The notes beneath the pieces are model-generated. The model did not search any database. It was not told the DNA's origin and saw nothing but the letters and a program-made list of their open reading frames with translations. Positions 21,484 to 29,976 of a stretch of 38,000 nucleotides of DNA are shown here, in pieces. The position numbers and the translations under genes were made by a program. Source of the stretch: Flavobacteriales bacterium (GTDB lineage Bacteria; Bacteroidota; Bacteroidia; Flavobacteriales_D; Crocinitomicaceae); contig CANGHX010000006.1 in assembly GCA_947453715.1 (NCBI GenBank), positions 1-38,000 on the forward strand, read 5' to 3'. The number at the start of each line of letters is the position of its first letter. Position 1 is the stretch's first letter.

Positions 21484-21590
21484 TTCCTCCCTTGAGGAGC
21501 TTGTCCCGACTTTTTATCGGGAAGAATTAAAAATGGTGATAATCCCGAATAGATTGCTTCCTCCTTTGAAGGAGGATTGAGGAGGATGAC
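21484..21590. repeat. Composite dispersed palindromic (REP-like) intergenic element
   Basis: TTCCTCCCTTGAGGAGC…TGTCCCGACTTTTTATCGGGAAG…CTTCCTCCTTTGAAGGAGGATTGAGGAGGATGAC; partly shared with 36543-36576. Confidence 0.75.
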
Positions 21591-21738
21591 AACGATAATC
21601 TTTAATTGATAAATAAAACGATCCATTATCTTAACACTTCAAAAAGAATTTGTTTCTTTATTTTATTTTCAAAATTGCACAATCTAAAAATTAAAACTAT
21701 TTTTAAAATCTAATATTAATTTAATAAACTATTTATTT

Positions 21739-22125
21739 ATGAATGACGCAGCATTTATTACCTTTATTTCAGCCTATTTAGGTATTGTTTTAATTTTTGT
21801 TATTTTCTACATTATCTGTATGTGGAAAATTTATGTTAAGGCAGGTCAAGATGGTTGGGCATGTTTAATTCCAATTTATTCTACTTACATCTACACAAAA
21901 ATTATTGGCAAACCTTGGTGGTGGATTTTTCTTTTAATGATTCCTTATGTAAACTTTATTTTCATGATTTGGGGAGCAAATTTATTATCTAAAAAATTCG
22001 GAAAAACTGAAGGTTTTACAGTTGGTTTAATTTTTCTTGGATTTATTTTCTATCCAATTTTAGCGTTTGGAGATGCTAAATACGAAGGTAATTCTAGCGA
22101 AACAGCTGATTTATTAGATAACTAA
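21739..22125 (+). CDS. DUF5684-like small membrane protein
   Basis: AGQDGWACLIPIYSTYIYTKIIGKPWWW…LSKKFGKTEGFTVGLIFLGFIFYPILAFGDAKY. Confidence 0.75.
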   Translation: MNDAAFITFISAYLGIVLIFVIFYIICMWKIYVKAGQDGWACLIPIYSTYIYTKIIGKPWWWIFLLMIPYVNFIFMIWGANLLSKKFGKTEGFTVGLIFLGFIFYPILAFGDAKYEGNSSETADLLDN

Positions 22126-22144
22126 TATTCGTTTTTAAAAAACT

Positions 22145-22179
22145 AAAAATCCCCATAACCAAAATTATGGGGATTTTTT
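22145..22179. terminator. Bidirectional intrinsic terminator
   Basis: AAAAATCCCCATAA-CCAAAA-TTATGGGGATTTTT hairpin between convergent genes. Confidence 0.87.
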
Positions 22180-22198
22180 TATGCCTATATATTACCTT

Positions 22199-23611
22199 TT
22201 ACAACAACGTTGAAGGACAAACATATTCCGTAACTGGAACTGCTGTCTTTTGAATCTCTGCAAATCCACCTTCTACATCAACGAAGTTTTCTATGCCATA
22301 TTTCTTTAGTATTGAAGCTGCAATCATACTTCTATAACCACCTGCACAATGCAAATAAAACTGTTTAGAAGGTATTTCACGAATGTTTTTCTCCAATTGA
22401 TTTAATGGTATATTAATCGCATTCTCAACATGTTCAGATTCAAATTCACTTACTTTACGAACATCAACCACAATTGAATTTCCGTTATCGAACTGTTCTG
22501 CAAATGATTTAGCACTGATTCGCTCTGAAGTTTCATAAGGTCGACTAGCTGATTTCCAAGCTTCAAACCCACCACTTAAATATCCAATCGCATGATCATA
22601 ACCAACTCTTGCCAAACGAATGATAGCTTCTTCTTCTTTACCTTCTGGACAAACCAAAACAATTTTTTGTTTGATATCTGAAATCAATTCTCCAACCCAC
22701 ATCGCAAAATTACTTTCCAATCCGATATTTAAACTGTCTGGTATAAAACCATTTGCAAATTCTTCTGCTCTTCTACAATCTAAGATTAAAACAGAATCAT
22801 TGTTGATTGTTTTTTCAAATTCTGTTACTGATAAAGGTGTTAAACCTCTTTTTAATACAGCATCCAAACTATCATAACCAGTAATATTCATGATAACATT
22901 TTTTGGAAAATAGGCTGGAGGTGTCGTCAATCCGCTCAATAATTCTTTCTTAAAATCTTCTTTTGATAAACTTGTATTCAAAGCATAATTCGTTTTCTTT
23001 TGATTACCAAGTGTATCTGTTGTTTCTTTGCTCATTTTCTTACCACATGCACTTCCTGCACCGTGATTTGGATAAACAATTAAATCATTACTCAATGGTA
23101 AGATTTTCGTATGTAAAGAATCGTATAAGTAACCTGCTAATTTATCTTCTGTTAAATCAGCAATAACATGTTGAGCCAAATCTGGTCTTCCTACATCTCC
23201 AATAAACAATGTATCTCCAGAAATAATTCCGTGTTCTTTTCCATTTTCATCGATTAACAAATACGTTGTACTTTCCATCGTATGACCTGGTGTGTGAATC
23301 ACCTTAACAGTATAATTTCCAACTTTAAACAACTGATTATCTTCTGCAACAATCGCTTCAAATCCTGGTTTAGCTGTTGGACCGTAAACAATTTGAGCAC
23401 CTGTTTTACTTGCTAAATCCAAGTGCCCACTTACGAAATCGGCATGAAAATGTGTTTCAAAAACATATTTTACTTTTGCATTGTCTTTGTTCGCTCTGTT
23501 AATGTATGGTTCTACTTCTCTTAATGGGTCAAAAATAGCTGCTTCTCCATTGTTCTCAATGTAATAAGCCGCATGAGCGATACATCCTGTGTAAATTTGT
23601 TCTACTTTCAT
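22199..23611 (-). CDS. MBL-fold hydrolase with C-terminal rhodanese domains (persulfide dioxygenase-like)
   Basis: THFHADFVSGH metal motif, HTPGHTMES, GDTLFIGDVGRPDL; 'VLDCRRAEEFANGFIPDSLNI' and 'YLHCAGGYRSMIAASIL' rhodanese signatures. Confidence 0.92.
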   Translation of the reverse strand: MKVEQIYTGCIAHAAYYIENNGEAAIFDPLREVEPYINRANKDNAKVKYVFETHFHADFVSGHLDLASKTGAQIVYGPTAKPGFEAIVAEDNQLFKVGNYTVKVIHTPGHTMESTTYLLIDENGKEHGIISGDTLFIGDVGRPDLAQHVIADLTEDKLAGYLYDSLHTKILPLSNDLIVYPNHGAGSACGKKMSKETTDTLGNQKKTNYALNTSLSKEDFKKELLSGLTTPPAYFPKNVIMNITGYDSLDAVLKRGLTPLSVTEFEKTINNDSVLILDCRRAEEFANGFIPDSLNIGLESNFAMWVGELISDIKQKIVLVCPEGKEEEAIIRLARVGYDHAIGYLSGGFEAWKSASRPYETSERISAKSFAEQFDNGNSIVVDVRKVSEFESEHVENAINIPLNQLEKNIREIPSKQFYLHCAGGYRSMIAASILKKYGIENFVDVEGGFAEIQKTAVPVTEYVCPSTLL

Positions 23612-23750
23612 ATGTTCTTAATATTAGTATCTATTTCTGAAACAAAATTACAGGGAAAGATTCTAATAAAAAGTGACTTAGATTACATTTGGAATTGTTT
23701 TTTGTCAATAAGATTAACAGAGATACAGTATATTGATCTAAAAATGAAAG

Positions 23751-25070
23751 TTATACTTGAATATCCTGAAGTATTTCACATTTCATCAGACCATCACGAT
23801 CAATTTCTGTCAGTTGAACTGTCTTAAAAGTGTTTGATAAGGAAGCATCGAAAGGAACTTTAACTTTTACATAGTTTTCTGTAAATCCAAACATCATCCC
23901 ATTGTCTTCTTCATGTTCGAATAAAACCGTTTTTGTTTGACCTACATTTTGTTCGTAAAACACTCTTTTTTTCTTGTCTGATAAGATATGGAGCATTTTA
24001 CTTCTTTCTCTTCGAACGTTCATAGGAACAGCTTCGCCTAATTTTAAAGCAGTCGTGTTAGCTCTTTCAGAATAAGTGAAAACATGTAAATAAGAAATAT
24101 CTATTTCTTTTAAAAAATCCATTGTTTCCATAAATTCTTCATCTGTTTCACCTGGGAAACCAACAATTACGTCGACACCGATACAACAGTCAGGGTTGAT
24201 AGATTTTATTTGTTCGACACGTTCAGCATACAATTCGCGTAAATATTTACGTCTCATTGCTTGTAATAAACGATTACTTCCAGATTGAAGAGGTATATGA
24301 AAATGAGGTACAAATCTATTTGATTCTGCTAAAGTAAATTGAATAATTTCATTGCTCAACAAATTTGGCTCTATCGAAGAAATTCTAAATCGATCGATTC
24401 CATTTACTTGATCTAGTTTTTTAACTAATTCAAAGAAGTTTTCATCGCTTCCTTGTCCAAAATCTCCAATGTTTACACCTGTTAAAACAACTTCTTTGAT
24501 GTCTGTTTCTGCAATTTTTTTAGCTTCATTTACCGTTGAATCGATTGAAGCATTTCTACTTGCTCCTCTAGCTAATGGAATCGTACAAAATGTACAGAAA
24601 TAGTCACAACCATCTTGAACTTTTAAGAAAGAGCGTGTACGATCACCATATGAAAATGCAGGAACAAATTCTTTGGTGTTTTTAATGTTTTCAAATTCAA
24701 CTTTTGCAATTTCATTTTTTGATTCAACTTTGTGGAGGTGTTCGATGATATTGAATTTTTCATTTGCTCCTAAAACCAAATCGACTCCAGGGATTTTACT
24801 GATTTCTACTGGTTTTAATTGTGCAAAACAACCAATGATTGCAATAAATGCATTTGGATTAATTGATAATGCTTTTTTTACAAGTTGCTTGCATTTTTTA
24901 TCTGCATTTTCTGTTACAGAACATGTGTTAATTACATAAATATCAGGATGTTCTTCAAATTCTACTTTTGCAAAACCAGCATCCTCGAATAAACGAGAGA
25001 TAGTTGATGTTTCTGAGAAATTTAATTTACAACCTAACGTGTAAAACGCAACTTTTTTATACTGTATCAT
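23751..25070 (-). CDS. mtaB: tRNA t6A37 methylthiotransferase MtaB
   Basis: Radical SAM CDYFCTFCTIP motif, N-terminal UPF0004 Cys motifs (TLGCKLN, NTCSVTENAD, GCFAQ), C-terminal TRAM-like region. Confidence 0.93.
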   Translation of the reverse strand: MIQYKKVAFYTLGCKLNFSETSTISRLFEDAGFAKVEFEEHPDIYVINTCSVTENADKKCKQLVKKALSINPNAFIAIIGCFAQLKPVEISKIPGVDLVLGANEKFNIIEHLHKVESKNEIAKVEFENIKNTKEFVPAFSYGDRTRSFLKVQDGCDYFCTFCTIPLARGASRNASIDSTVNEAKKIAETDIKEVVLTGVNIGDFGQGSDENFFELVKKLDQVNGIDRFRISSIEPNLLSNEIIQFTLAESNRFVPHFHIPLQSGSNRLLQAMRRKYLRELYAERVEQIKSINPDCCIGVDVIVGFPGETDEEFMETMDFLKEIDISYLHVFTYSERANTTALKLGEAVPMNVRRERSKMLHILSDKKKRVFYEQNVGQTKTVLFEHEEDNGMMFGFTENYVKVKVPFDASLSNTFKTVQLTEIDRDGLMKCEILQDIQV

Positions 25071-25192
25071 AATCGATGCAAAATTAAATAAAATATCAAT
25101 AATTACTCACTTTTATTGATGATTTGTCTCTCTTTCAAATTTATAGTTGTAACAATTAAGTTTTTATTACATTATACTTGAAAATCAGAACT

Positions 25193-26077
25193 ATGAAAAC
25201 AATTCCTTATTTCTCTCCAATTAAGTGTTTGTTTTTTTCTTCAATGGTTGGTTTCTCCTTTCATTCAAGCAATCAAAACACTTCTGTTCGTTTAGTAGAT
25301 TTTCATGCTGCAATTTCTTCAGGACAAATTAAATCATCTGCTAAATCTGTAGGCGGACATTCAGGAGCATGTATTTTATTAAAATTAAAGAACACATCTG
25401 TTTCTGCAATGAAAGTGAATATTCCTCAGGGTTCATTGTTTTATCCAGCTGATAAAGGTGAACAAACATTAATTAGTATGGAAGATCAATATGTAATGTT
25501 GAATCCAGGTCAGGAAATTGAATCGAAGATTAGTGGCTATTGTTGTGAACATCATGATCGCTCACCTATGAAAGATCGTGTATTTTCATTTGGGAAAAAT
25601 AAAATGCCAAAATTCGATTCATTATTTGTTCAAATGAAAAGTAAAAAGATTCCAAATCATACATTTCAAGATATCGTTTGGGCTGTAAGTGATAATAGTC
25701 CAGTTTCGAATATTTCATCTGATTCAGAAGAGTTGAAACAATTGCGAAAATATCTTTTTAAAGCGACGAAACAACCAGTAGTAGATTATAGTTGTGCCAC
25801 ATATTCACGAATTGAATCTGATGGTAGAATTAATATTTACCCTTACAATATCAAGGGGGATTTAGAATTCAAAGTGGACCACGCAACTTTTATTTCACAA
25901 GAAGTTTATACGAAAGAAGGAAAATTAAAAGATAAATTGGCTTTGTCGTTTTCAGTATTAGCAGGGAAAACTAAATTTGGTTTCAATGTTAATGTGAAAG
26001 GTTGGGATAGGGGAGATTATGTGTTGAAACTAAAATCAGGAAAAGAGGAGGTGGCAACGTATGAGTTTAGTATTTAA
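25193..26077 (+). CDS. Hypothetical exported protein with conserved-looking GYCCEHHDRSP motif
   Basis: Complete ORF; ATG at 25193 preferred to the TTG at 25178. Confidence 0.65.
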   Translation: MKTIPYFSPIKCLFFSSMVGFSFHSSNQNTSVRLVDFHAAISSGQIKSSAKSVGGHSGACILLKLKNTSVSAMKVNIPQGSLFYPADKGEQTLISMEDQYVMLNPGQEIESKISGYCCEHHDRSPMKDRVFSFGKNKMPKFDSLFVQMKSKKIPNHTFQDIVWAVSDNSPVSNISSDSEELKQLRKYLFKATKQPVVDYSCATYSRIESDGRINIYPYNIKGDLEFKVDHATFISQEVYTKEGKLKDKLALSFSVLAGKTKFGFNVNVKGWDRGDYVLKLKSGKEEVATYEFSI

Positions 26078-26088
26078 TATAAAGAGCT

Positions 26089-26117
26089 GATTGCTTTATC
26101 AAAATTTGGTAAAGCAA
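26089..26117. terminator. Possible bidirectional terminator hairpin
   Basis: CTGATTGCTTTA-TCAAAATTTGG-TAAAGCAATCAG stem between convergent genes; weak T-tracts. Confidence 0.5.
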
Positions 26118-26126
26118 TCAGAATTG

Positions 26127-26387
26127 TTATTTCTTATCAAAAGAATCAATTACTTTTGGTTTTGGATTTTCTTTCGTTCCTCTCATATGTATAACTAATC
26201 CATTCAGGAAGTTACGTAAAAATTGATCTCCACAATTTTTATATTTTGGATGATCTTCACTTCTGAATAATGCACCTATTTCACTTTCAGTAGCTTTAAA
26301 TTCAACCAATTTTAAAATCTCAATGATTTCGTCATTTCTTAATTGAAGTGCTACTCTTAGTTTCTTTAATACATCGTTATTCGTCAT
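26127..26387 (-). CDS. DUF1456 family protein
   Basis: MTNNDVLKKLRVALQLRNDEIIEILKL…YKNCGDQFLRNFLNGL, typical of DUF1456/YehS. Confidence 0.85.
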   Translation of the reverse strand: MTNNDVLKKLRVALQLRNDEIIEILKLVEFKATESEIGALFRSEDHPKYKNCGDQFLRNFLNGLVIHMRGTKENPKPKVIDSFDKK

Positions 26388-26482
26388 GTTCTTTTTTATT
26401 TGATACAAAAGTATACTTTTCTTTTGGTAAATAGGGAATTATTAAAACTAAAACACCACATTTGTATAACAAACGAGATTGT

Positions 26483-26833
26483 ATGGCGAGTAAATTCAAT
26501 AGTATTTTAAATGAAAAATGCCCTAAATGTGAAAAAGGAGCTATTTTTTCTGAAAAAGGGAATGTTTTTACTTTTCGTTCACCTAAAATGCATGAAAAAT
26601 GTCCTTCATGCGGAATTACTTTTGAAAAAGAGCCTGGCTATTTTATTGGTGCATTATATGTGAGTTATGGTTTAGCTGTCTTGGAACTGATTATTGCTTA
26701 TTTCATATTAGCCTTGTTCAACGCACCTTTAAGCAACATTTTTATAGTATTGTTCCTAATATTAAGTCTCTTTAGTTTTTTCAATTTTCGTTTCGCTAGG
26801 GTAATTTGGATGTATATTTTTTGTAAATACTAA
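26483..26833 (+). CDS. DUF983 family protein
   Basis: Two zinc-ribbon pairs (CPKCEKG, CPSCGITFEKEPGYFIGA) followed by two TM helices. Confidence 0.85.
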   Translation: MASKFNSILNEKCPKCEKGAIFSEKGNVFTFRSPKMHEKCPSCGITFEKEPGYFIGALYVSYGLAVLELIIAYFILALFNAPLSNIFIVLFLILSLFSFFNFRFARVIWMYIFCKY

Positions 26834-26887
26834 TTTAGTCATTAGTCAATCGCGATTAGTCAATAGTTAATCAATCCAAAATATATT

Positions 26888-27427
26888 ATGAAATCTACCT
26901 TAAGTTATTATGAACAAGATGCTTCTGAGATGCTTTCTTTTAGAAAATTAACATTAAATGATGTTGAGTTATGGAGTCGATTTTTTGAAAATAATGATCG
27001 TGAACAATTTCTAGGTCCTGTAAATTCTGAATTAACTAATTTTCAAAAGGCTGATAATTGGATTACACGTCAAATTGAACGTTATGAATCTAATGAGTTT
27101 GGTCAATTAGCTGTTATTGATCAAGCATCAAATACACTAATTGGAGTAGGAGGTATAATTCCTCGGGATTTAGATGGAAAAATTGAATTTGAGATTTCCT
27201 ATTCTTTACTACCTAATAAATGGGGGAATGGATTTGCAACTGAAATAGCAAAACATTTTAAAAATTGGGCAATTTCAAATCAATTGGCAAATTCTATCAT
27301 TTCAATCATTCATGTTGACAATTTTCCATCCAAAAATGTTGCTTTAAAAAATGAAATGAAGTTTGATTTTCGTTCAATTTTCATGTCAATTCCTGTTGAA
27401 ATTTACCGTTTTGTGATTATCAAATAA
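26888..27427 (+). CDS. GNAT family N-acetyltransferase (RimJ/RimL-like)
   Basis: 'LRKLTLNDVELWSRFF'-like start, GVGGIIPRDLDGKIEFEISYSLLPNKWGNGFATE. Confidence 0.85.
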   Translation: MKSTLSYYEQDASEMLSFRKLTLNDVELWSRFFENNDREQFLGPVNSELTNFQKADNWITRQIERYESNEFGQLAVIDQASNTLIGVGGIIPRDLDGKIEFEISYSLLPNKWGNGFATEIAKHFKNWAISNQLANSIISIIHVDNFPSKNVALKNEMKFDFRSIFMSIPVEIYRFVIIK

Positions 27428-27520
27428 TTTTCTTTTATTTTTTTTATATCCTGAAACCCGTATTAATATTGACTTATAATCTATTAAATCGATAGGATTT
27501 ATATAAAATATTCAAAAACG

Positions 27521-27552
27521 TTTGTTTATATGGAAATCTGTCCATAAATTTG
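27521..27552 (+). promoter_or_regulatory. Predicted Bacteroidota-type promoter for the sulfur operon leader
   Basis: TTTG (27521-27524), 20-nt spacer, TAAATTTG (27545-27552), matching the -33/-7 TTTG/TAnnTTTG pattern of Bacteroidota primary sigma factor. Confidence 0.6.
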
Positions 27553-27582
27553 TCACGTTTTAAGGAAATAAGATAACGTAAA

Positions 27583-27639
27583 ATGAAAGCAATTAAACTA
27601 TTTAACATGATGATGTGTTGTAACATTCTTGAAGGATGA
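27583..27639 (+). CDS. Putative Met/Cys leader peptide MKAIKLFNMMMCCNILEG
   Basis: ATG AAA GCA ATT AAA CTA TTT AAC ATG ATG ATG TGT TGT AAC ATT CTT GAA GGA TGA, just upstream of a terminator/antiterminator and the sulfite reductase gene. Confidence 0.72.
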   Translation: MKAIKLFNMMMCCNILEG

Positions 27640-27676
27640 TTGGTTGCTTTTGCAAATAAATAATCAAAAATCCTTC
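27631..27676 (+). promoter_or_regulatory. Putative antiterminator helix of a transcription attenuator
   Basis: GAAGGAT (27631-27637) complements ATCCTTC (27670-27676) and GATT (27638-27641) complements AATC (27662-27665), enclosing TTGC-TTTT-GCAA; mutually exclusive with the terminator. Confidence 0.62.
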
Positions 27677-27699
27677 TACAAAACGAAGGATTTTTTTTT
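27666..27699 (+). terminator. Intrinsic terminator within the 5' leader of the sulfur operon
   Basis: AAAAATCCTTC-TACAAAAC-GAAGGATTTTT with a nine-T tract, 40 nt before the sulfite reductase ATG; not located at the end of any annotated gene. Confidence 0.82.
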
Positions 27700-27739
27700 G
27701 ACAGTAAATAAAGAAATAACAAATTAAATAAAATATCAA

Positions 27740-29869
27740 ATGGAAAGCTTTTTATCAGAATTAGAAAACCCATTAGTTCAAAAAGATATTATTGAATTAG
27801 GAGATAAAATTGCAGCTTATAAAAGTGGAGAATTGAATGAAGATAAGTTCAAAGCTTTACGTTTAGCTAGAGGAGTTTATGGACAACGTCAACAAGGTGT
27901 TCAAATGATTCGAATTAAACTTCCCTTTGGTAGAGTTTCTGCAGATCAGCTAAGAAGGATATGTGATGTTTCTGATGAATATAGCACAGGGAATTTACAT
28001 ATCACAACGCGGCAAGATATTCAAATCCATTATGTGAGTTTAGATCGAACTCCACAATTATGGGCTGAATTGGAAAAAAGCGATGTGACTTTGAGAGAAG
28101 CGTGTGGTAATACTGTAAGAAATGTAACAGCAAGTCCATTAGCAGGTATCGATAAAAATGAACCGTTTGATGTTGCGCCATACGCTGATTTAGTTTTTAG
28201 ATACTTTTTAAGAAAACCATTTGGACAAGAATTAGGTCGAAAAATTAAGATTGCTTTTAGTTCAAATGATTTAGATGATGCATTTACATTTATACATGAT
28301 TTTGGATTTATTCCTAAAATAGAAAGTAAATTAGGAGTTGAGGTAAAAGGTTTTAAAGTTTTGATTGGTGGTGGATTAGGGGCTCAGCCATTTTTAGCGA
28401 AAGTTGGATATGAGTTTTTACCTGAAGAAGAATTAATTTCATTCTTGGAAGCAGCAGTTAGAGTTTTTGATAGACATGGAGAGCGTAATTCAAGACATAA
28501 AGCAAGAATAAAATATTTAATTGCTAAAGTAGGAATTGAAGAGTTTTTGAGTTTAGTAGAAGCTGAAAGAAAAGCGATTCAATACCAAGCAGAAGATTTC
28601 GTTTTGATTCCACAAGGTGAATTTAATGAAGTTCCAAAGTTTATTCTTTCAAAAGAAGAAGTTTTGAATGACATTGAAGATGCTGATTTCAAAAAATGGG
28701 TTGAAACAAATGTAGTTGAACAAAAACAAGCTGGATATTTTGCTGCTTTCGTAAAAGTATTGATTGGAAATTTCACAACTGAACAAGCAAGAAAATTAGC
28801 TTTAATTATAGAAAAATATACATCAGACGAAGCAAGGTTTACAATTGATCAAAGTGTTTTGTTAAAGTATATCTTACCAGAGAATTTGAAAGCTGTTTAT
28901 GAAGGATTAAAAGAAATTAATTTACATAAATCTGGTTATAATAGTGTGGCTGATGTTACAGCTTGTCCTGGAACAGATACGTGTAATTTGGGGATCTCAG
29001 ACTCAACTCATGTTGCAAAAGTGATTGAACAGTTAATTCAAGATGAATACCCTGAATATATTTATAATCAAGAGATTAAAATAAAAATAAGTGGTTGTAT
29101 GAATTCATGTGGTCAGCATGGTTTGGCACACATTGGATTCCATGGTAGTTCTCAAAAGGTAAATGGATTAACAGTTCCTGCTTTACAAGTATTATTAGGT
29201 GGAGGTAAACTAGGAAATGGATTTGGAAGAATTGCTGAAAAAGTAATTAAAATCCCAAGCAAAAGAGTTTTAGATATCATTCGTTATTTATTGAATGATT
29301 ACTCAGAGAACCAACTAGGAGATGAATTATTTAATGAATATTATGACAGACAAGGAAATAAGTATTTCTATGATTTATTAAAACCTTTGGCTGATACAAC
29401 AACATTAAAACCAGAAGATTTTATCGATTGGGGACAAACAGAGCAATTCAAGACAGAAATTGGAGTTGGAGAATGTGCTGGAGTATTAATTGATTTAGTT
29501 TCGACCTTGTTTTATGATGCAGAAGAAAAGTTGGATGCAGCTAAAACTTCTTTGAATGAAGGACGATTTGCTGATGCAATTTATCAATCATATGCTTCTG
29601 GAATTCATGCAGCTAAAGGGTTGTTGCTTCAAGCAAAGGTTCATTGTAATACACAGTCAGGAATTATTTCTGATTTTGATAAAAACTTTGAAAATCAATT
29701 TCAATTTGAGGGATATGAAAACTTTACAGATTTTATCCTACAAATCAATAAAAATGAACCTTCAGAAGTCTTTGCACTTGAATATAATAAACGAATGCAA
29801 ATCCTCTTAAATGAGGCTATAAAATACCGTTCAACTTTATTAACAATTGTTGAAAACGAAAAAGCATAA
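27740..29869 (+). CDS. Siroheme/4Fe-4S sulfite (or nitrite) reductase with C-terminal HEPN-like domain
   Basis: TACPGTDTCNLGISDS and SGCMNSCGQHG siroheme/4Fe-4S cysteines; sulfur-assimilation context; alpha-helical C-terminus with HEPN character. Confidence 0.92.
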   Translation: MESFLSELENPLVQKDIIELGDKIAAYKSGELNEDKFKALRLARGVYGQRQQGVQMIRIKLPFGRVSADQLRRICDVSDEYSTGNLHITTRQDIQIHYVSLDRTPQLWAELEKSDVTLREACGNTVRNVTASPLAGIDKNEPFDVAPYADLVFRYFLRKPFGQELGRKIKIAFSSNDLDDAFTFIHDFGFIPKIESKLGVEVKGFKVLIGGGLGAQPFLAKVGYEFLPEEELISFLEAAVRVFDRHGERNSRHKARIKYLIAKVGIEEFLSLVEAERKAIQYQAEDFVLIPQGEFNEVPKFILSKEEVLNDIEDADFKKWVETNVVEQKQAGYFAAFVKVLIGNFTTEQARKLALIIEKYTSDEARFTIDQSVLLKYILPENLKAVYEGLKEINLHKSGYNSVADVTACPGTDTCNLGISDSTHVAKVIEQLIQDEYPEYIYNQEIKIKISGCMNSCGQHGLAHIGFHGSSQKVNGLTVPALQVLLGGGKLGNGFGRIAEKVIKIPSKRVLDIIRYLLNDYSENQLGDELFNEYYDRQGNKYFYDLLKPLADTTTLKPEDFIDWGQTEQFKTEIGVGECAGVLIDLVSTLFYDAEEKLDAAKTSLNEGRFADAIYQSYASGIHAAKGLLLQAKVHCNTQSGIISDFDKNFENQFQFEGYENFTDFILQINKNEPSEVFALEYNKRMQILLNEAIKYRSTLLTIVENEKA

Positions 29870-29976
29870 AAATCATTCTAGGTTTTTAAAATGGTTTAAA
29901 ATTGCGAAATAAAATAATTAATTATAACATATACAGAACTATATAAAATTAGTTTTTATAAATAAAAAGATTTGAA

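Noticed and set aside
21378-21626. Minus-strand 82-aa ORF (…NPPSKEEAIYSG…)
   Set aside because: Generated by translation through the REP-like repeat and antisense to the GT4 gene end.
23573-23827. Plus-strand 84-aa ORF between the MBL and mtaB genes
   Set aside because: Overlaps the start of one gene and the end of the other in antisense; no recognisable features.
27553-27739. SAM- or other metabolite-binding riboswitch upstream of sulfite reductase
   Set aside because: The leader is short and AT-rich and I could not recognise any SAM riboswitch core; the Met/Cys codon run plus switchable helices favour peptide-based attenuation. A covariance-model scan would be decisive.
27474-27773. Minus-strand 99-aa ORF covering the sulfur operon leader
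   Set aside because: Runs antisense through the terminator and the start of the sulfite reductase gene; composition not protein-like. The + strand promoter/leader/terminator explains the region better.
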